From contig CALFWR010000002.1 in assembly GCA_937928555.1 (NCBI GenBank), forward strand, positions 124,001 to 188,000: a stretch of DNA of 64,000 nt, in the 5' to 3' direction. Source of the DNA: an uncultured Pirellulaceae bacterium. Lineage in GTDB: Bacteria; Planctomycetota; Planctomycetia; Pirellulales; Pirellulaceae. The position numbers and the translations under genes are program-made. Below the pieces are notes generated by a model, which had not been told where the DNA came from, ran no database searches, and worked only from the letters and a program-made list of their open reading frames with translations. Below, in pieces: positions 23,305-32,588 of the stretch. Each line of letters begins with the position of its first letter. The first letter of the stretch is position 1.

Positions 23305-25553
23305 CTTTTGATTTTAGTGTTACCAATGTACTGTTGCTGGTGATCGCCATTGTGACGACCGCTTGCATTTGTTGGCAGTCGTGTCGACGATCGGGTTTCC
23401 GGCGTAAGACTTTGTTGCTGGAATCGTTTCGTTTTTTGCTGGTGGGTTTGGCGGCGTTGACGCTGTTCCAACCGACCTTTGTCAGGCAAATCGAACCGGA
23501 GGGTGATTCGGTCGTCCGGGTATTGATCGACCAATCCAGTAGCATGACCACCGAAGACGTCGGCACTGCCGGCTCATTGGAAAGCCGCGAAGCAGCAATC
23601 GAACCGTTGACGGTCGCCGAAAATTGGCTGGCGGTCGGCCCCAACCACTCCGTCGAAATGGAATCGTTTGCCGCCGGTAAAGCCACAGTCGATGACGAAT
23701 CGGTCGCCGCCGAAACGGGTTCTGAAAACGAAGAAGGCGGAGAAAAAGAAAACCAGCCGCAGAATCGTTCGGCCACCAACATTCACGACGCGCTCTACGA
23801 CGTGGCAGCCAACCCGGGTGACGTCCGGGCGGTGGTGCTCGTGTCCGACGGCGATTGGAACATCGGCAAGCCACCTTCGCGAGCGGCGCGAAAGCTGCGT
23901 CAACTGGGCATCCCGGTCCACACCATTGGAGCCGGAAGCCCGACGGCGCTGCCTGACCTTGCACTGACCAATTTTGATTTGCCGACCTTTGCTGTCGTGG
24001 GCAAACCGCTTCGCGTCCCCTTCAGCGTCACCAGCACGCTCAACACCGCGGCGGATGTCGATGTCAAAGTTAACTTGCCCGGCGGAGATACTCGAACGGT
24101 TTCCCTGCAAGTCCCGGCGGGTGGTTCGGTCGACTCGGTTGTTTCATGGCGACCGTCAAAAATCGGTTCGTATCAAATCTCGATCGAAATCCCCCAGCAT
24201 CCCGACGAACAGGTCTTTACCAACAACGCGCAAACGTTGCCGATCAGTGTCCGCTACGAATCGCTGCGAGTTCTGATGGTCGATTCGTATCCGCGTTGGG
24301 AATACCGCTACACCCGTAACGCGTTGATGCGTGACCCGGGCGTGCAAGTCAACACGTTGCTGTTGCATCCGGACGTTGCGGAAACTGGCGACGGACCGGG
24401 TTATCTCGATGCGTTTCCAACAACCGAAGAACTCAGCAAATACGACGTTGTCTTTATCGGCGACGTCGGAATCGGCGACGGCCAGTTGACTGAAGAAAAT
24501 TGCGATCAGTTGACGGCGCTGGTGCGAAACCAAGCGGCGGGTTTGATTTTCTTGCCCGGTTTTCGCGGGTTGCAGTCGTCGCTGCAAACAACAAAGCTGG
24601 ACGAGCTGTTGCCCGTTGAAATGGATGACCAACAGGCTCGCGGCATCCGGTCGGCCACCGCCGCTGGGTTTCGTTTGACCGAATCGGGAAGTGAAAGTCT
24701 GCTGACGCGACTGGAAACCGATACCGAAACCAACGGAAAAGTCTGGAGTGCGCTGCCCGGGTTCTTTTGGCATGCGGCGGTCGTGCGAGCCAAACCGAAC
24801 ACGAATGTGCTGGCCGTTCATGCGTCCAAAACCAATCGCTTTGGTCGGCTGCCGATGATTGTGACTCGCTCGTATGGGACAGGGAAAGTTTTGTTCGTCG
24901 GTTCCGACTCGGCTTGGCGATGGCGAAAGGGAGTCGAAGACTTGTATCACTATCGATTCTGGTCTCAGATGGTTCGCTGGATGGCGTATCAACGAACGAT
25001 GGCTGCCGGCGATACGATGCGTTTGATCTTCACGCCCGACCGGCCAAGGACGGGCGACACGGTTAATGTGCTGGTCAATGCGATGGGCAACGATGGTGAA
25101 CCACTGCAACAGGGTACGATCACGACACAGGTCGCGATGCCGTCGGGCAAAGTCAAAACGTTGAACCTGACCAGCGACTCGGAAGCTTCGTGGGGCTTGT
25201 TCAGGAGTTCGTTCGTTGCCGAAGAAGGCGGAGTGCTGAAGCTGGTCACACGCTGCCGCGAAACAGCCGCTCAACTAGAAACCGAATTGAACGTTCGTGG
25301 TGTGCCTCGCGAAAAAATCGGCAAAGCGGCTCGACTGGACGTGATGCAGGAGGTGGCGTCGATCACCGGCGGGTATGCGATCAACGTCAAAGATGACAAC
25401 CTCGATTCGGTAATCGACGCGATTGCCAAAATGCCTCCGCCGGAAGCGATCAAACAACATTACCAAATCTGGAGTCATCCGCTGTGGGGGTTGCTCTTGA
25501 TCGCGTTGCTCGGTTGTTTTTGGACGATTCGAAAATCCCAAGGGCTGATTTAA
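23301..25553 (+). CDS. Membrane VWA protein with glutamine-amidotransferase-like domain
   Basis: This 750-residue protein has two N-terminal helices (~8-24 and ~38-57), a VWA domain with MIDAS DQSSS at 77-81 and VVLVSDGDWNIG further on, a CARDB-like beta domain, then a segment of class I glutamine-amidotransferase-like fold (LMVDSYPRWEYRYTRNAL ... VVFIGDVGIGDGQLTEENC), and a C-terminal helix (LWGLLLIALLGCFWTI). The amidotransferase-like part lacks an obvious catalytic Cys-Gly nucleophile elbow and may be structural. ATG 23301 is chosen because it forms an ATGA overlap with the upstream stop. Its own stop overlaps the next start (TAATG). Confidence 0.87.
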   Translation: MTFDFSVTNVLLLVIAIVTTACICWQSCRRSGFRRKTLLLESFRFLLVGLAALTLFQPTFVRQIEPEGDSVVRVLIDQSSSMTTEDVGTAGSLESREAAIEPLTVAENWLAVGPNHSVEMESFAAGKATVDDESVAAETGSENEEGGEKENQPQNRSATNIHDALYDVAANPGDVRAVVLVSDGDWNIGKPPSRAARKLRQLGIPVHTIGAGSPTALPDLALTNFDLPTFAVVGKPLRVPFSVTSTLNTAADVDVKVNLPGGDTRTVSLQVPAGGSVDSVVSWRPSKIGSYQISIEIPQHPDEQVFTNNAQTLPISVRYESLRVLMVDSYPRWEYRYTRNALMRDPGVQVNTLLLHPDVAETGDGPGYLDAFPTTEELSKYDVVFIGDVGIGDGQLTEENCDQLTALVRNQAAGLIFLPGFRGLQSSLQTTKLDELLPVEMDDQQARGIRSATAAGFRLTESGSESLLTRLETDTETNGKVWSALPGFFWHAAVVRAKPNTNVLAVHASKTNRFGRLPMIVTRSYGTGKVLFVGSDSAWRWRKGVEDLYHYRFWSQMVRWMAYQRTMAAGDTMRLIFTPDRPRTGDTVNVLVNAMGNDGEPLQQGTITTQVAMPSGKVKTLNLTSDSEASWGLFRSSFVAEEGGVLKLVTRCRETAAQLETELNVRGVPREKIGKAARLDVMQEVASITGGYAINVKDDNLDSVIDAIAKMPPPEAIKQHYQIWSHPLWGLLLIALLGCFWTIRKSQGLI

Positions 25554-27934
25554 TGCACAACTTAATGACGAACAGGATTGGTAACGTGGGACGCGATCGT
25601 GTGCGCCGTTTCGTGCAGGTGTTGTTAATGTCCTGTTTAATTGGCTACGCGGCTTCGGCCCACGTTTTGGCTCAATCGGACGATCCGGCTCCATCGGCGC
25701 CCGACTCACAATCGGCGGTCAAGGATTTGCTGGAGCGACAAAAAACCATCAAGTCGCTGCTGCCCAAGTTCGAAGCCGTTACCGTTTGCCTAGAAGGTGG
25801 CGGCGGAAGCGGTTCGGGTGTGATCGTCAATAAAGAAGGTTTGATTTTGACCGCCGCTCATGTTGTCGATAAAGCACCGCCGGAGGGGATGAAGGTTCGC
25901 TTCATCGACGGACGGACTCGCACTTGCAAAATTCTTGGGATCTACAATCCGGCGGACGCTGCGATGGCACAAATTATCGAAGACGGACCCTACGAATTCG
26001 TGGACGTCGCTGCGGCGGGTTCATTGAAACTTGGTCAAACGGTTTTGGCGACTGGGCATCCCGGTGGGTTCGATGAACAACGTGGTATTCCACTGCGAAT
26101 TGGTCACATTTGTTCTTTCAACGATGACTTGTACGCTTGCGATGCACCGCTGATTGGTGGCGACTCGGGCGGGCCAAGTTTCAATATGGCTGGCGAAGTG
26201 ATCGGGATTCACTCCAACATATCGGGTGATTTGTCGGTCAATAATGACGTTGGGATCGACATATTTTTGGCGACTTGGGATTCTCTGTTGGCAGGCGAAA
26301 GACGCGGAAAAACGCTCTTTGCGCCAGAAAATGCGCCGGACGCGGTGGTCTTTGGTGCGTCTTTGATCGAGTCAAGCGGCGATGAATCAATCCGCGTCCA
26401 AAGCGTCGTTCCCAATTCACCAGCCGATTGGTCGGGGCTGCAGGCGGGCGACAGAATCGTTTCCGTTAACAAAGCAAACCCGGGTACGGCATCGGAATTA
26501 CTCGATTCGATTCTCGATAGAAAATTTGGTTTGGCATTTCAACTGACGGTGCAGCGTGGCGAAAAGGAAACGGTTCTGGATGTCACGTTAATGACTCGAC
26601 CGGAGATGAAGAAGGAGCGGCAGCGGCGAGCTGAAAATTCACACAGCGGCAAGCAGAAAGAAGAAGAACAAAAACAGGATTCGGCGTTGGAGAAAACACA
26701 GTCGTCCCTGCAAACAACCAGCGACGCCGAAACGCGTTTGGTCCACTACCGACAACAGGACGACGACCCCGACGACAAACCAAAATCGGAACTGCAAAAT
26801 TTATTGGATCGTTATCGGCAAAACAGTGGTCGGCTGAAAATCGACAGAGACGAACTTCGCAGGCTTCGCGACCAACTTGGCAAACGCGTTGACAAACTTG
26901 GTGTCGTGGGAGGACGCAAGATAGATGAATGGGGCATGCAATTCAAAACTGCTTTTGCCCAACCGATAGCAAAGTTCAGCCGCGCCACGTTCCCGATCTT
27001 TGTCAGCGGTCGGCATTCAGCGATGGCCGTCTGCGTCCATGCCGACGGATACTTTGTGAGTAAGGCCAGTGAAATCGAAGGGCGTAACGCCGTGATTCAA
27101 CTTGGCCCTGAGAACCGACAAACCGCCGAAATCATCGCCATTGAGCAAGATCTTGATCTCGTGCTGCTGCGAGCCAAAATTGATTCACTTGTCGAACCTC
27201 TGATCCCGATCGAATTTTCCGTCGGCGATCGTGACCCGCAGGAATCGACGATCGACGGGCCCGGCAAAGGCACGATATGCTGTGCGATTGGCGATCACAA
27301 CCAGACGCCGGTCGGGTTCGGCGTCGTCAGCGTCCCGGCTCGACCGCTCAATGGTAACACTTCGGCCTACCTCGGCGCGGATCCTGAAACCGTGGAAGGT
27401 AACGTCGGAGCCCGCCTGAAAGCGGTTCAACCCAAAGGGCCCGCTGAACGCGCCGGCTTGAAAGTGGGAGACATCGTCGAATCGGTAGAAAACGACCTTA
27501 TCGAAACAGCCGAAGACCTGATCCAAGCCATCGAGTCCCGTTTGCCGGACGAGAAAGTGAAGCTGAATATTCGCCGTGGTGACAATTGGTTGACACTGCC
27601 GACGCCGCTGGGCGACAAATCCAAAGTCGTTGCGATGCCGGGTTCCAGAGAGCAAGGCACCGACAGCATGTCGACGTCGATGAACCGGCGACGATGGGAC
27701 TTTGCCAGTGGCATCCAGCATGACTGTGCGATCAGTCCCAAACATTGCGGTAGCGTTCTGGTTGATTTGCAGGGTCGCGTGCTAGGCGTCAACATCGCCC
27801 GCGCCGGTCGCATCCGAAGTTACGCCATTCCGGCACCACTGGTCGCTGATTTTGTCACCAGCAATATCCAACAACATCGCGAAACGGTTTCGAATCCGCC
27901 CAGCGAAAAAGTTTCCAACGGAGACGAAAAATGA
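25553..27934 (+). CDS. Periplasmic tandem trypsin-like/PDZ protein (HtrA-like, second half degenerate)
   Basis: The 793-residue exported protein carries two HtrA-like units. Unit 1 has the complete triad His103 (TAAHVVD), Asp135 (NPADAAM) and Ser205 (GGDSGGP), followed by a PDZ domain (~290-345). A charged coiled linker follows (~365-460). Unit 2 (~480-780) keeps the fold pattern (DLDLVLLRA, PDZ at ~620-680, SVLVDLQGRVLGVNIARAG) but the His position reads SKASEI and the Ser loop reads KHCGSVL, so it should be inactive. The signal/anchor is at ~18-40. The start follows from the TAATG overlap at 25551-25555. The end overlaps the next gene's ATG. It probably cleaves or senses envelope proteins for this operon. 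Confidence 0.85.
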   Translation: MHNLMTNRIGNVGRDRVRRFVQVLLMSCLIGYAASAHVLAQSDDPAPSAPDSQSAVKDLLERQKTIKSLLPKFEAVTVCLEGGGGSGSGVIVNKEGLILTAAHVVDKAPPEGMKVRFIDGRTRTCKILGIYNPADAAMAQIIEDGPYEFVDVAAAGSLKLGQTVLATGHPGGFDEQRGIPLRIGHICSFNDDLYACDAPLIGGDSGGPSFNMAGEVIGIHSNISGDLSVNNDVGIDIFLATWDSLLAGERRGKTLFAPENAPDAVVFGASLIESSGDESIRVQSVVPNSPADWSGLQAGDRIVSVNKANPGTASELLDSILDRKFGLAFQLTVQRGEKETVLDVTLMTRPEMKKERQRRAENSHSGKQKEEEQKQDSALEKTQSSLQTTSDAETRLVHYRQQDDDPDDKPKSELQNLLDRYRQNSGRLKIDRDELRRLRDQLGKRVDKLGVVGGRKIDEWGMQFKTAFAQPIAKFSRATFPIFVSGRHSAMAVCVHADGYFVSKASEIEGRNAVIQLGPENRQTAEIIAIEQDLDLVLLRAKIDSLVEPLIPIEFSVGDRDPQESTIDGPGKGTICCAIGDHNQTPVGFGVVSVPARPLNGNTSAYLGADPETVEGNVGARLKAVQPKGPAERAGLKVGDIVESVENDLIETAEDLIQAIESRLPDEKVKLNIRRGDNWLTLPTPLGDKSKVVAMPGSREQGTDSMSTSMNRRRWDFASGIQHDCAISPKHCGSVLVDLQGRVLGVNIARAGRIRSYAIPAPLVADFVTSNIQQHRETVSNPPSEKVSNGDEK

Positions 27935-30900
27935 AAGACCCGCTCAACCAATCGCTGAACGACCAATTGCAAAACAAACAACTGCCGCCGTCGCTCGACG
28001 GACAGCTACGTGCCTTCCGTCATCGCTTGCGGATCGTCAAACTGATCGAGGTTGCCTTTGCGGCTCTGACCGGTTTTCTGATCGCTTATTTTCTGGTCTT
28101 TACCATCGAACGTTTCACCGCGCTTTCGCCTTGGGTGCGGGCCGCGATCCTGCTGGTCGGTACGGTCGGTTTTTCGGTCCTGCTGCCGATCGCACTACGG
28201 AGATGGTTTTGGAATACCCGCCAGTTAAAGCAAGTCGCGAAGTATTTGCGAAAAACGTTTCCGGTGCTGGGTGACGAAATTTTGAGCGTGATCGAAATGA
28301 ACAGCCATCAGACCGGATATGGTGCCAGCCCGCGTCTGGTCGCTGCGGCCACCGAACAAACTTGTGATCGCGTCGACAAACACGATCTCGATCAAGCCGC
28401 TCCAGCAGGCAAAGCGAAAAAACGAGTCATCTTGGCGGGCGCCGCTGCGGGGGTGATGGCGGCGCTGATGTTGGTGGTGCCGTCTGCCGCTGGAAATTCG
28501 TGGCTGCGGTTCCTGAATCCTTGGACCAGCACTCCTCGATTCACGTTTGCGAAACTGACACCGCTGTCCGGCGAACAAATCGTGCCTTACGGCGAGTCAT
28601 TTCCGTTGGTGGTGGGTTTGGATCAGACCAGCCAATGGAAACCAACAACAGGTATCGCAAAAATTGGTCCGGCAACGATCGTGGCCGACAATGAAAACGA
28701 TGCGTACCATTTTTCGTTACCAGCTCAAACCGATTCCTCGACAGTCGGGGTCACCGTCGGCGATGATAGTTGTAGTGTCAAACTGAAACCGATGACGCGT
28801 CCCGAACTGTCGACGATCACGGCCCGGACAACGTTACCCGAATATCTGCAATATTCTCAGCCGCTCGAACAGACATCGTCGACTCGTCGATTTCGATCCG
28901 TGGTTGGTAGTTCGATGACGTTTGTGCTAAACGCCAATCGCGAATTAAAATCTGCGACACTCGACGATCAACCGCTCGACATCGACGGCCAATACGTTTC
29001 GACCGGCCCGATCCGGGTCGATGCCGATGCGGAGCATTCCGTCAACTGGCGCGACATTTACAGCCTCCAACCTCGCCGACCGATCGAACTGGAAATCAAC
29101 GCCGTCAAGGACCAGGCTCCGTCGATCGTGTTCGAGCAATTTGATGATCGCGTTTTGTTGTTGGACAAGTCGATACGATTTAACTTCACTGGCCGCGACG
29201 ATTTTGGCATTCTTAAAATTGGCATCGAGTGGGTCGGGCAACCCAAAAATGCGGCCCAACCGATTCGCGGTGAAAAACTGTTGTTCGCCGGAAACCCACA
29301 GCAGCGATCCGTCGGCGAAAAAGGGATTTTCACACCTGCTTTGGAAAACGTGGTGCCGCAAGTTTTGAACATGCGGCTATTCGTGGAGGATTATCTACCC
29401 GGTCGCGGTCGAGTTTATTCGCGACCGCAAACGCTGCAAATCATGTCTCACGAAGATCATGTGGCGTGGATCAACGAAAAAATGCAGGCGTGGAAATCAA
29501 AAGCCGATGCGATTTACGAACGTGAGGTCGCCTTGGCCGAAGAGAACCTTGAACTGCGGCGGTTGACGCCCGAGGCTTTGCAGAAACCGGAAAACATTCG
29601 CCGAATGGAAAATCAGGCGGCGGCTGAAAAAGATAACTCGCAGCGTTTGGACCGAGCGGTCGATCAAGGCGAAGACTTGATTGAACAGGCGCTGGCCAAT
29701 GATAACTTGCGCGCCGAACAGGTGGCTAAATGGGCGGCGTCGTTGGAACAGCTTCGCAAAATCGCTCGTCAAGACATCCCCGGTATTGCTGATCAGTTGG
29801 ACCGAGTCAACGAAGCAAACAAGGCGGCATCGGCGTCGGAATCGCCACAACAGAGTTCTGAAAACTCGAAGCAGACCACCAACGATAAGCAATCTGGCGA
29901 TAGTGAATCTGAAAAAAACAATCCGAGCGAAGAAAAGTCGGGCGATAAAAAATCGGGCGAAAACGAATCCAACAAACAAGACGACGACGATCACGATGAT
30001 CCCGACAGCGAGACCGAACCCGACAGCAGTTCGCCCAAAACCGTTGGCGAAGATCGACTTGACATAGAACCGCAGCAGCAGCCTGATAGCGGCGACGGGG
30101 AATCGTCTGAATCCAAACCGCAGCTTCGGGATGTCGAAAGCTCCATGCTGCCGCAAGATTCAGAAGACTCTGATTCAGATACGAATGCTGGATCTGAAAA
30201 CAGTGCCGACGGATCTGATAACGATGGCGGCAACCTCGACTTGCCCACCACCGATTTGCTCAACCCACAATTAGATCCAGAGCAGCAAGAAGAACAACTG
30301 GCGAACGAACAACCTGATGAAGCGCCGCCGGAACCGAGTCTTGACGGGGTCGTTGAAGACCAACAAAAATTGCTCGAGGAGTTTGAGAAAGTTCGCGAGG
30401 CGATGGACGAAGTAATGGGCGAATTTGAAAACAGCACTTTCGTCAAACGCTTCAAATCCGCTGCCAGAACACAATTGGAACTCGCCGGTCGGTTGAACCG
30501 TCTGGTTGGCGATCGCTTTGGGGCCTTCAAATCGGCAACCGAAATTGCAGATGATTTGGCTAGCCTTTCTGATGCTCATCAAAACGTTTCCAGCGACATG
30601 CGAAAACTCAAAACCGACCTCGAAGCATATCAGTCCCGCGAACCCGAAGATTCGCGGCAGTCGATCATTGACGAAATGAACTCGTTGAAAATGTTGGTCA
30701 AGCTAGAGGAACTGCCGCTGCGATTGCAGAAAAACCGGCTGGGCGACACCTTGCATCGCAGTGAGTTTTGGGCGGATGCGTTTGATCGCTGGGCCGAAGA
30801 ACTTGTACCCCCGGCCCGGCCCGGGGGTGGCGATGGCGATGGAGAAGGTGGCCAACAAAAGAGTTTGCCACCGGCGATCGTGCTGGAAGTGCTACGGCAG

Positions 30901-31485
30901 ACCGAAGACGAAATGAATCTGCGAGACGAAACTCGCAGTTTCAATCTTTCTCGCAAGGCGATGTCCAGCGACGAACAGCAGCAGCGAAACGATGGTTTGA
31001 CGGTTTATCAAATGGCAGTCCTCGAACGATCGCTGGACACGATTGACGATGTCAAGCAACTGCCCGGCGGCGAACAGGATTTTGGGGAAACGATCGACAA
31101 GCTTCGCAAAGCGGCTGAGTCGATGGATGAGGCTTCGGGTATGTTGTTCGATTCGACAACCGATGCCCCCGTGGTGGCGGCCGAATCGGCGGCGATCGAA
31201 GCACTGTTGGCGTCGCGAAGAGTCTCCCCGCGACCTTCAAATTCGAATCCGGATGAAGACAATTCTGGGTTGGACGGCTCTGAAAGCCTTGCCGACAGCG
31301 TTTCGCCAATGAGCCGGTTGAAGCCGGGCGGGCTGGCGCCGCAAATTCAGCCGCGTGATGTCGGGGCGGGTACTTCTGCCAGTGTGGCCGAAGTGCCTGA
31401 ACGTTATCGCGATGGCATCGACAGTTTTACACATCGACTTGGGTTATTACGTAAGAACATCAGTAGGAACGGGGAGTCAAAATGA
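27931..31485 (+). CDS. Large membrane protein, DUF4175-like, with acidic linker and coiled coil
   Basis: The 1184-residue protein has three N-terminal transmembrane helices (~37-59, ~70-90, ~165-185) and then a long periplasmic part. Features in order: a beta-rich region with Ig-like pattern (~190-500), a helical coiled-coil region (~505-630), an extremely acidic Ser/Asp/Glu linker (~630-790), a second coiled coil (~800-960) and a C-terminal helical part. The layout resembles DUF4175/TIGR02302 proteins, which occur beside MoxR-VWA genes; the assignment is moderate. It overlaps both neighbours by four bases (ATGA at 27931 and at 31482), so it is translated with them. Low-complexity DNA in the linker may vary in length. 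Confidence 0.75.
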   Translation: MKDPLNQSLNDQLQNKQLPPSLDGQLRAFRHRLRIVKLIEVAFAALTGFLIAYFLVFTIERFTALSPWVRAAILLVGTVGFSVLLPIALRRWFWNTRQLKQVAKYLRKTFPVLGDEILSVIEMNSHQTGYGASPRLVAAATEQTCDRVDKHDLDQAAPAGKAKKRVILAGAAAGVMAALMLVVPSAAGNSWLRFLNPWTSTPRFTFAKLTPLSGEQIVPYGESFPLVVGLDQTSQWKPTTGIAKIGPATIVADNENDAYHFSLPAQTDSSTVGVTVGDDSCSVKLKPMTRPELSTITARTTLPEYLQYSQPLEQTSSTRRFRSVVGSSMTFVLNANRELKSATLDDQPLDIDGQYVSTGPIRVDADAEHSVNWRDIYSLQPRRPIELEINAVKDQAPSIVFEQFDDRVLLLDKSIRFNFTGRDDFGILKIGIEWVGQPKNAAQPIRGEKLLFAGNPQQRSVGEKGIFTPALENVVPQVLNMRLFVEDYLPGRGRVYSRPQTLQIMSHEDHVAWINEKMQAWKSKADAIYEREVALAEENLELRRLTPEALQKPENIRRMENQAAAEKDNSQRLDRAVDQGEDLIEQALANDNLRAEQVAKWAASLEQLRKIARQDIPGIADQLDRVNEANKAASASESPQQSSENSKQTTNDKQSGDSESEKNNPSEEKSGDKKSGENESNKQDDDDHDDPDSETEPDSSSPKTVGEDRLDIEPQQQPDSGDGESSESKPQLRDVESSMLPQDSEDSDSDTNAGSENSADGSDNDGGNLDLPTTDLLNPQLDPEQQEEQLANEQPDEAPPEPSLDGVVEDQQKLLEEFEKVREAMDEVMGEFENSTFVKRFKSAARTQLELAGRLNRLVGDRFGAFKSATEIADDLASLSDAHQNVSSDMRKLKTDLEAYQSREPEDSRQSIIDEMNSLKMLVKLEELPLRLQKNRLGDTLHRSEFWADAFDRWAEELVPPARPGGGDGDGEGGQQKSLPPAIVLEVLRQTEDEMNLRDETRSFNLSRKAMSSDEQQQRNDGLTVYQMAVLERSLDTIDDVKQLPGGEQDFGETIDKLRKAAESMDEASGMLFDSTTDAPVVAAESAAIEALLASRRVSPRPSNSNPDEDNSGLDGSESLADSVSPMSRLKPGGLAPQIQPRDVGAGTSASVAEVPERYRDGIDSFTHRLGLLRKNISRNGESK

Positions 31486-32588
31486 TAAATTTTAAGACGC
31501 TTTACTTTGCAATCGCAATTGGCTTGGTTTCATGTTTACTGTTGGCCAGCGATTTGCTGGCGCAGCAATTTCAAATGCAGGGACAGTTTCAGGTGCAACG
31601 TGCTGGTATGGGCGGCCTGTTTGGTGGAGACGCCGAGACAGCCAGTTCCCCGGACCAAATGAAAAATTTTTTACTGCTCCGTATTGAAGAAATGCAAGGT
31701 GTTCTGAGTCTCGACGAAAAACAAACTCGTCAATTTGGACTGGCGGCGAAAGTGGTATCCAAAAAGGTATTCGAAGAGCGCAACAATCCGCTGCTGGCTC
31801 CCTTTGGCAAAGCAAAGGCTTTGCGGACCAAAGAATCGTTGTCTGATGAGGATACCGAGTCCGCTGAAAATCAGCGAAATTCCATGGAAAAGAAACTAAA
31901 AGAACTCGTTTTGCCCGTCGCAGTTTCCACCGCCTTAAACCACAAGACATGGAAAAAATCGCGACAGTCCATCCTGACTAAACAACAACAATCGGATTTG
32001 GAGCAACACGATCAACTGCGAGCAAAACAGGTTCGCGACGTCGCGGTCAAGTATCGGGTGTGGCAACTGGTCGAAAAGCTGCGGCTCAGGCAAAATCAGA
32101 TCGAAGCCATTTCGGCGCTCGTCGATCGTATCGAAGGTGACCGGTTGGTAAGTCGATTGCGCCAGAGTGGCGGCGATGGCATGGTTATCGTTGCGGGCGG
32201 CGACCAACCAAAATCAATCACGGCTGAGGATCTCGAAGATATTTTAACACCGCAGCAAATGGAGTTGTTCAAAGATCGAGGTAAAGGTTCTGGTCGGTTT
32301 CAAGGCTTGCGGGGTGCATTCGGGCTGGGCAAACCAGGGGATGCTTCGGATTCCAATTCCAGTTTAGGGGTCCAGCTTGAGACGGGGCTACTGGTTGTCA
32401 AAAACGTCAATGAGCATTCCAAAGCGGACCGGATGGGGATTAGGGCTGGTGACAGGATCGACGAAGTCAACGACAAACCTGTCGATACGTTGTTCCAAAT
32501 CAGGAACGCTCTAAAAAGTAAGTCTGACGGTCGTGTCAGTGTCACCGTCATTCGCGATGGCGAATCCATTCGGTTGGAGGCCAAGTAA
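31482..32588 (+). CDS. Exported PDZ-domain protein
   Basis: This 368-residue protein begins with a signal peptide (FAIAIGLVSCLLLASDLLA). The middle is helical and charged (SLDEKQTRQFGLAAKVVSKK, LRLRQNQIEAISALVDRI), similar to the heptad pattern of CpxP/Spy-like or helical sensor proteins. The C-terminal ~85 residues form a PDZ domain with the typical binding-loop and core words GVQLETGLLVVKNV and MGIRAGDRIDEVNDKPV. No protease domain is present, so it probably binds C-terminal tails of partners and may assist the tandem protease two genes upstream. The start overlaps the preceding stop (ATGA), the end overlaps the next start (TAATG). Confidence 0.8.
   Translation: MINFKTLYFAIAIGLVSCLLLASDLLAQQFQMQGQFQVQRAGMGGLFGGDAETASSPDQMKNFLLLRIEEMQGVLSLDEKQTRQFGLAAKVVSKKVFEERNNPLLAPFGKAKALRTKESLSDEDTESAENQRNSMEKKLKELVLPVAVSTALNHKTWKKSRQSILTKQQQSDLEQHDQLRAKQVRDVAVKYRVWQLVEKLRLRQNQIEAISALVDRIEGDRLVSRLRQSGGDGMVIVAGGDQPKSITAEDLEDILTPQQMELFKDRGKGSGRFQGLRGAFGLGKPGDASDSNSSLGVQLETGLLVVKNVNEHSKADRMGIRAGDRIDEVNDKPVDTLFQIRNALKSKSDGRVSVTVIRDGESIRLEAK

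Noticed and set aside
29497-30156. 219-codon minus-strand frame inside the DUF4175-like gene
   Set aside because: Phe/Val/Arg-rich antisense of the coiled-coil and acidic linker; composition artefact.
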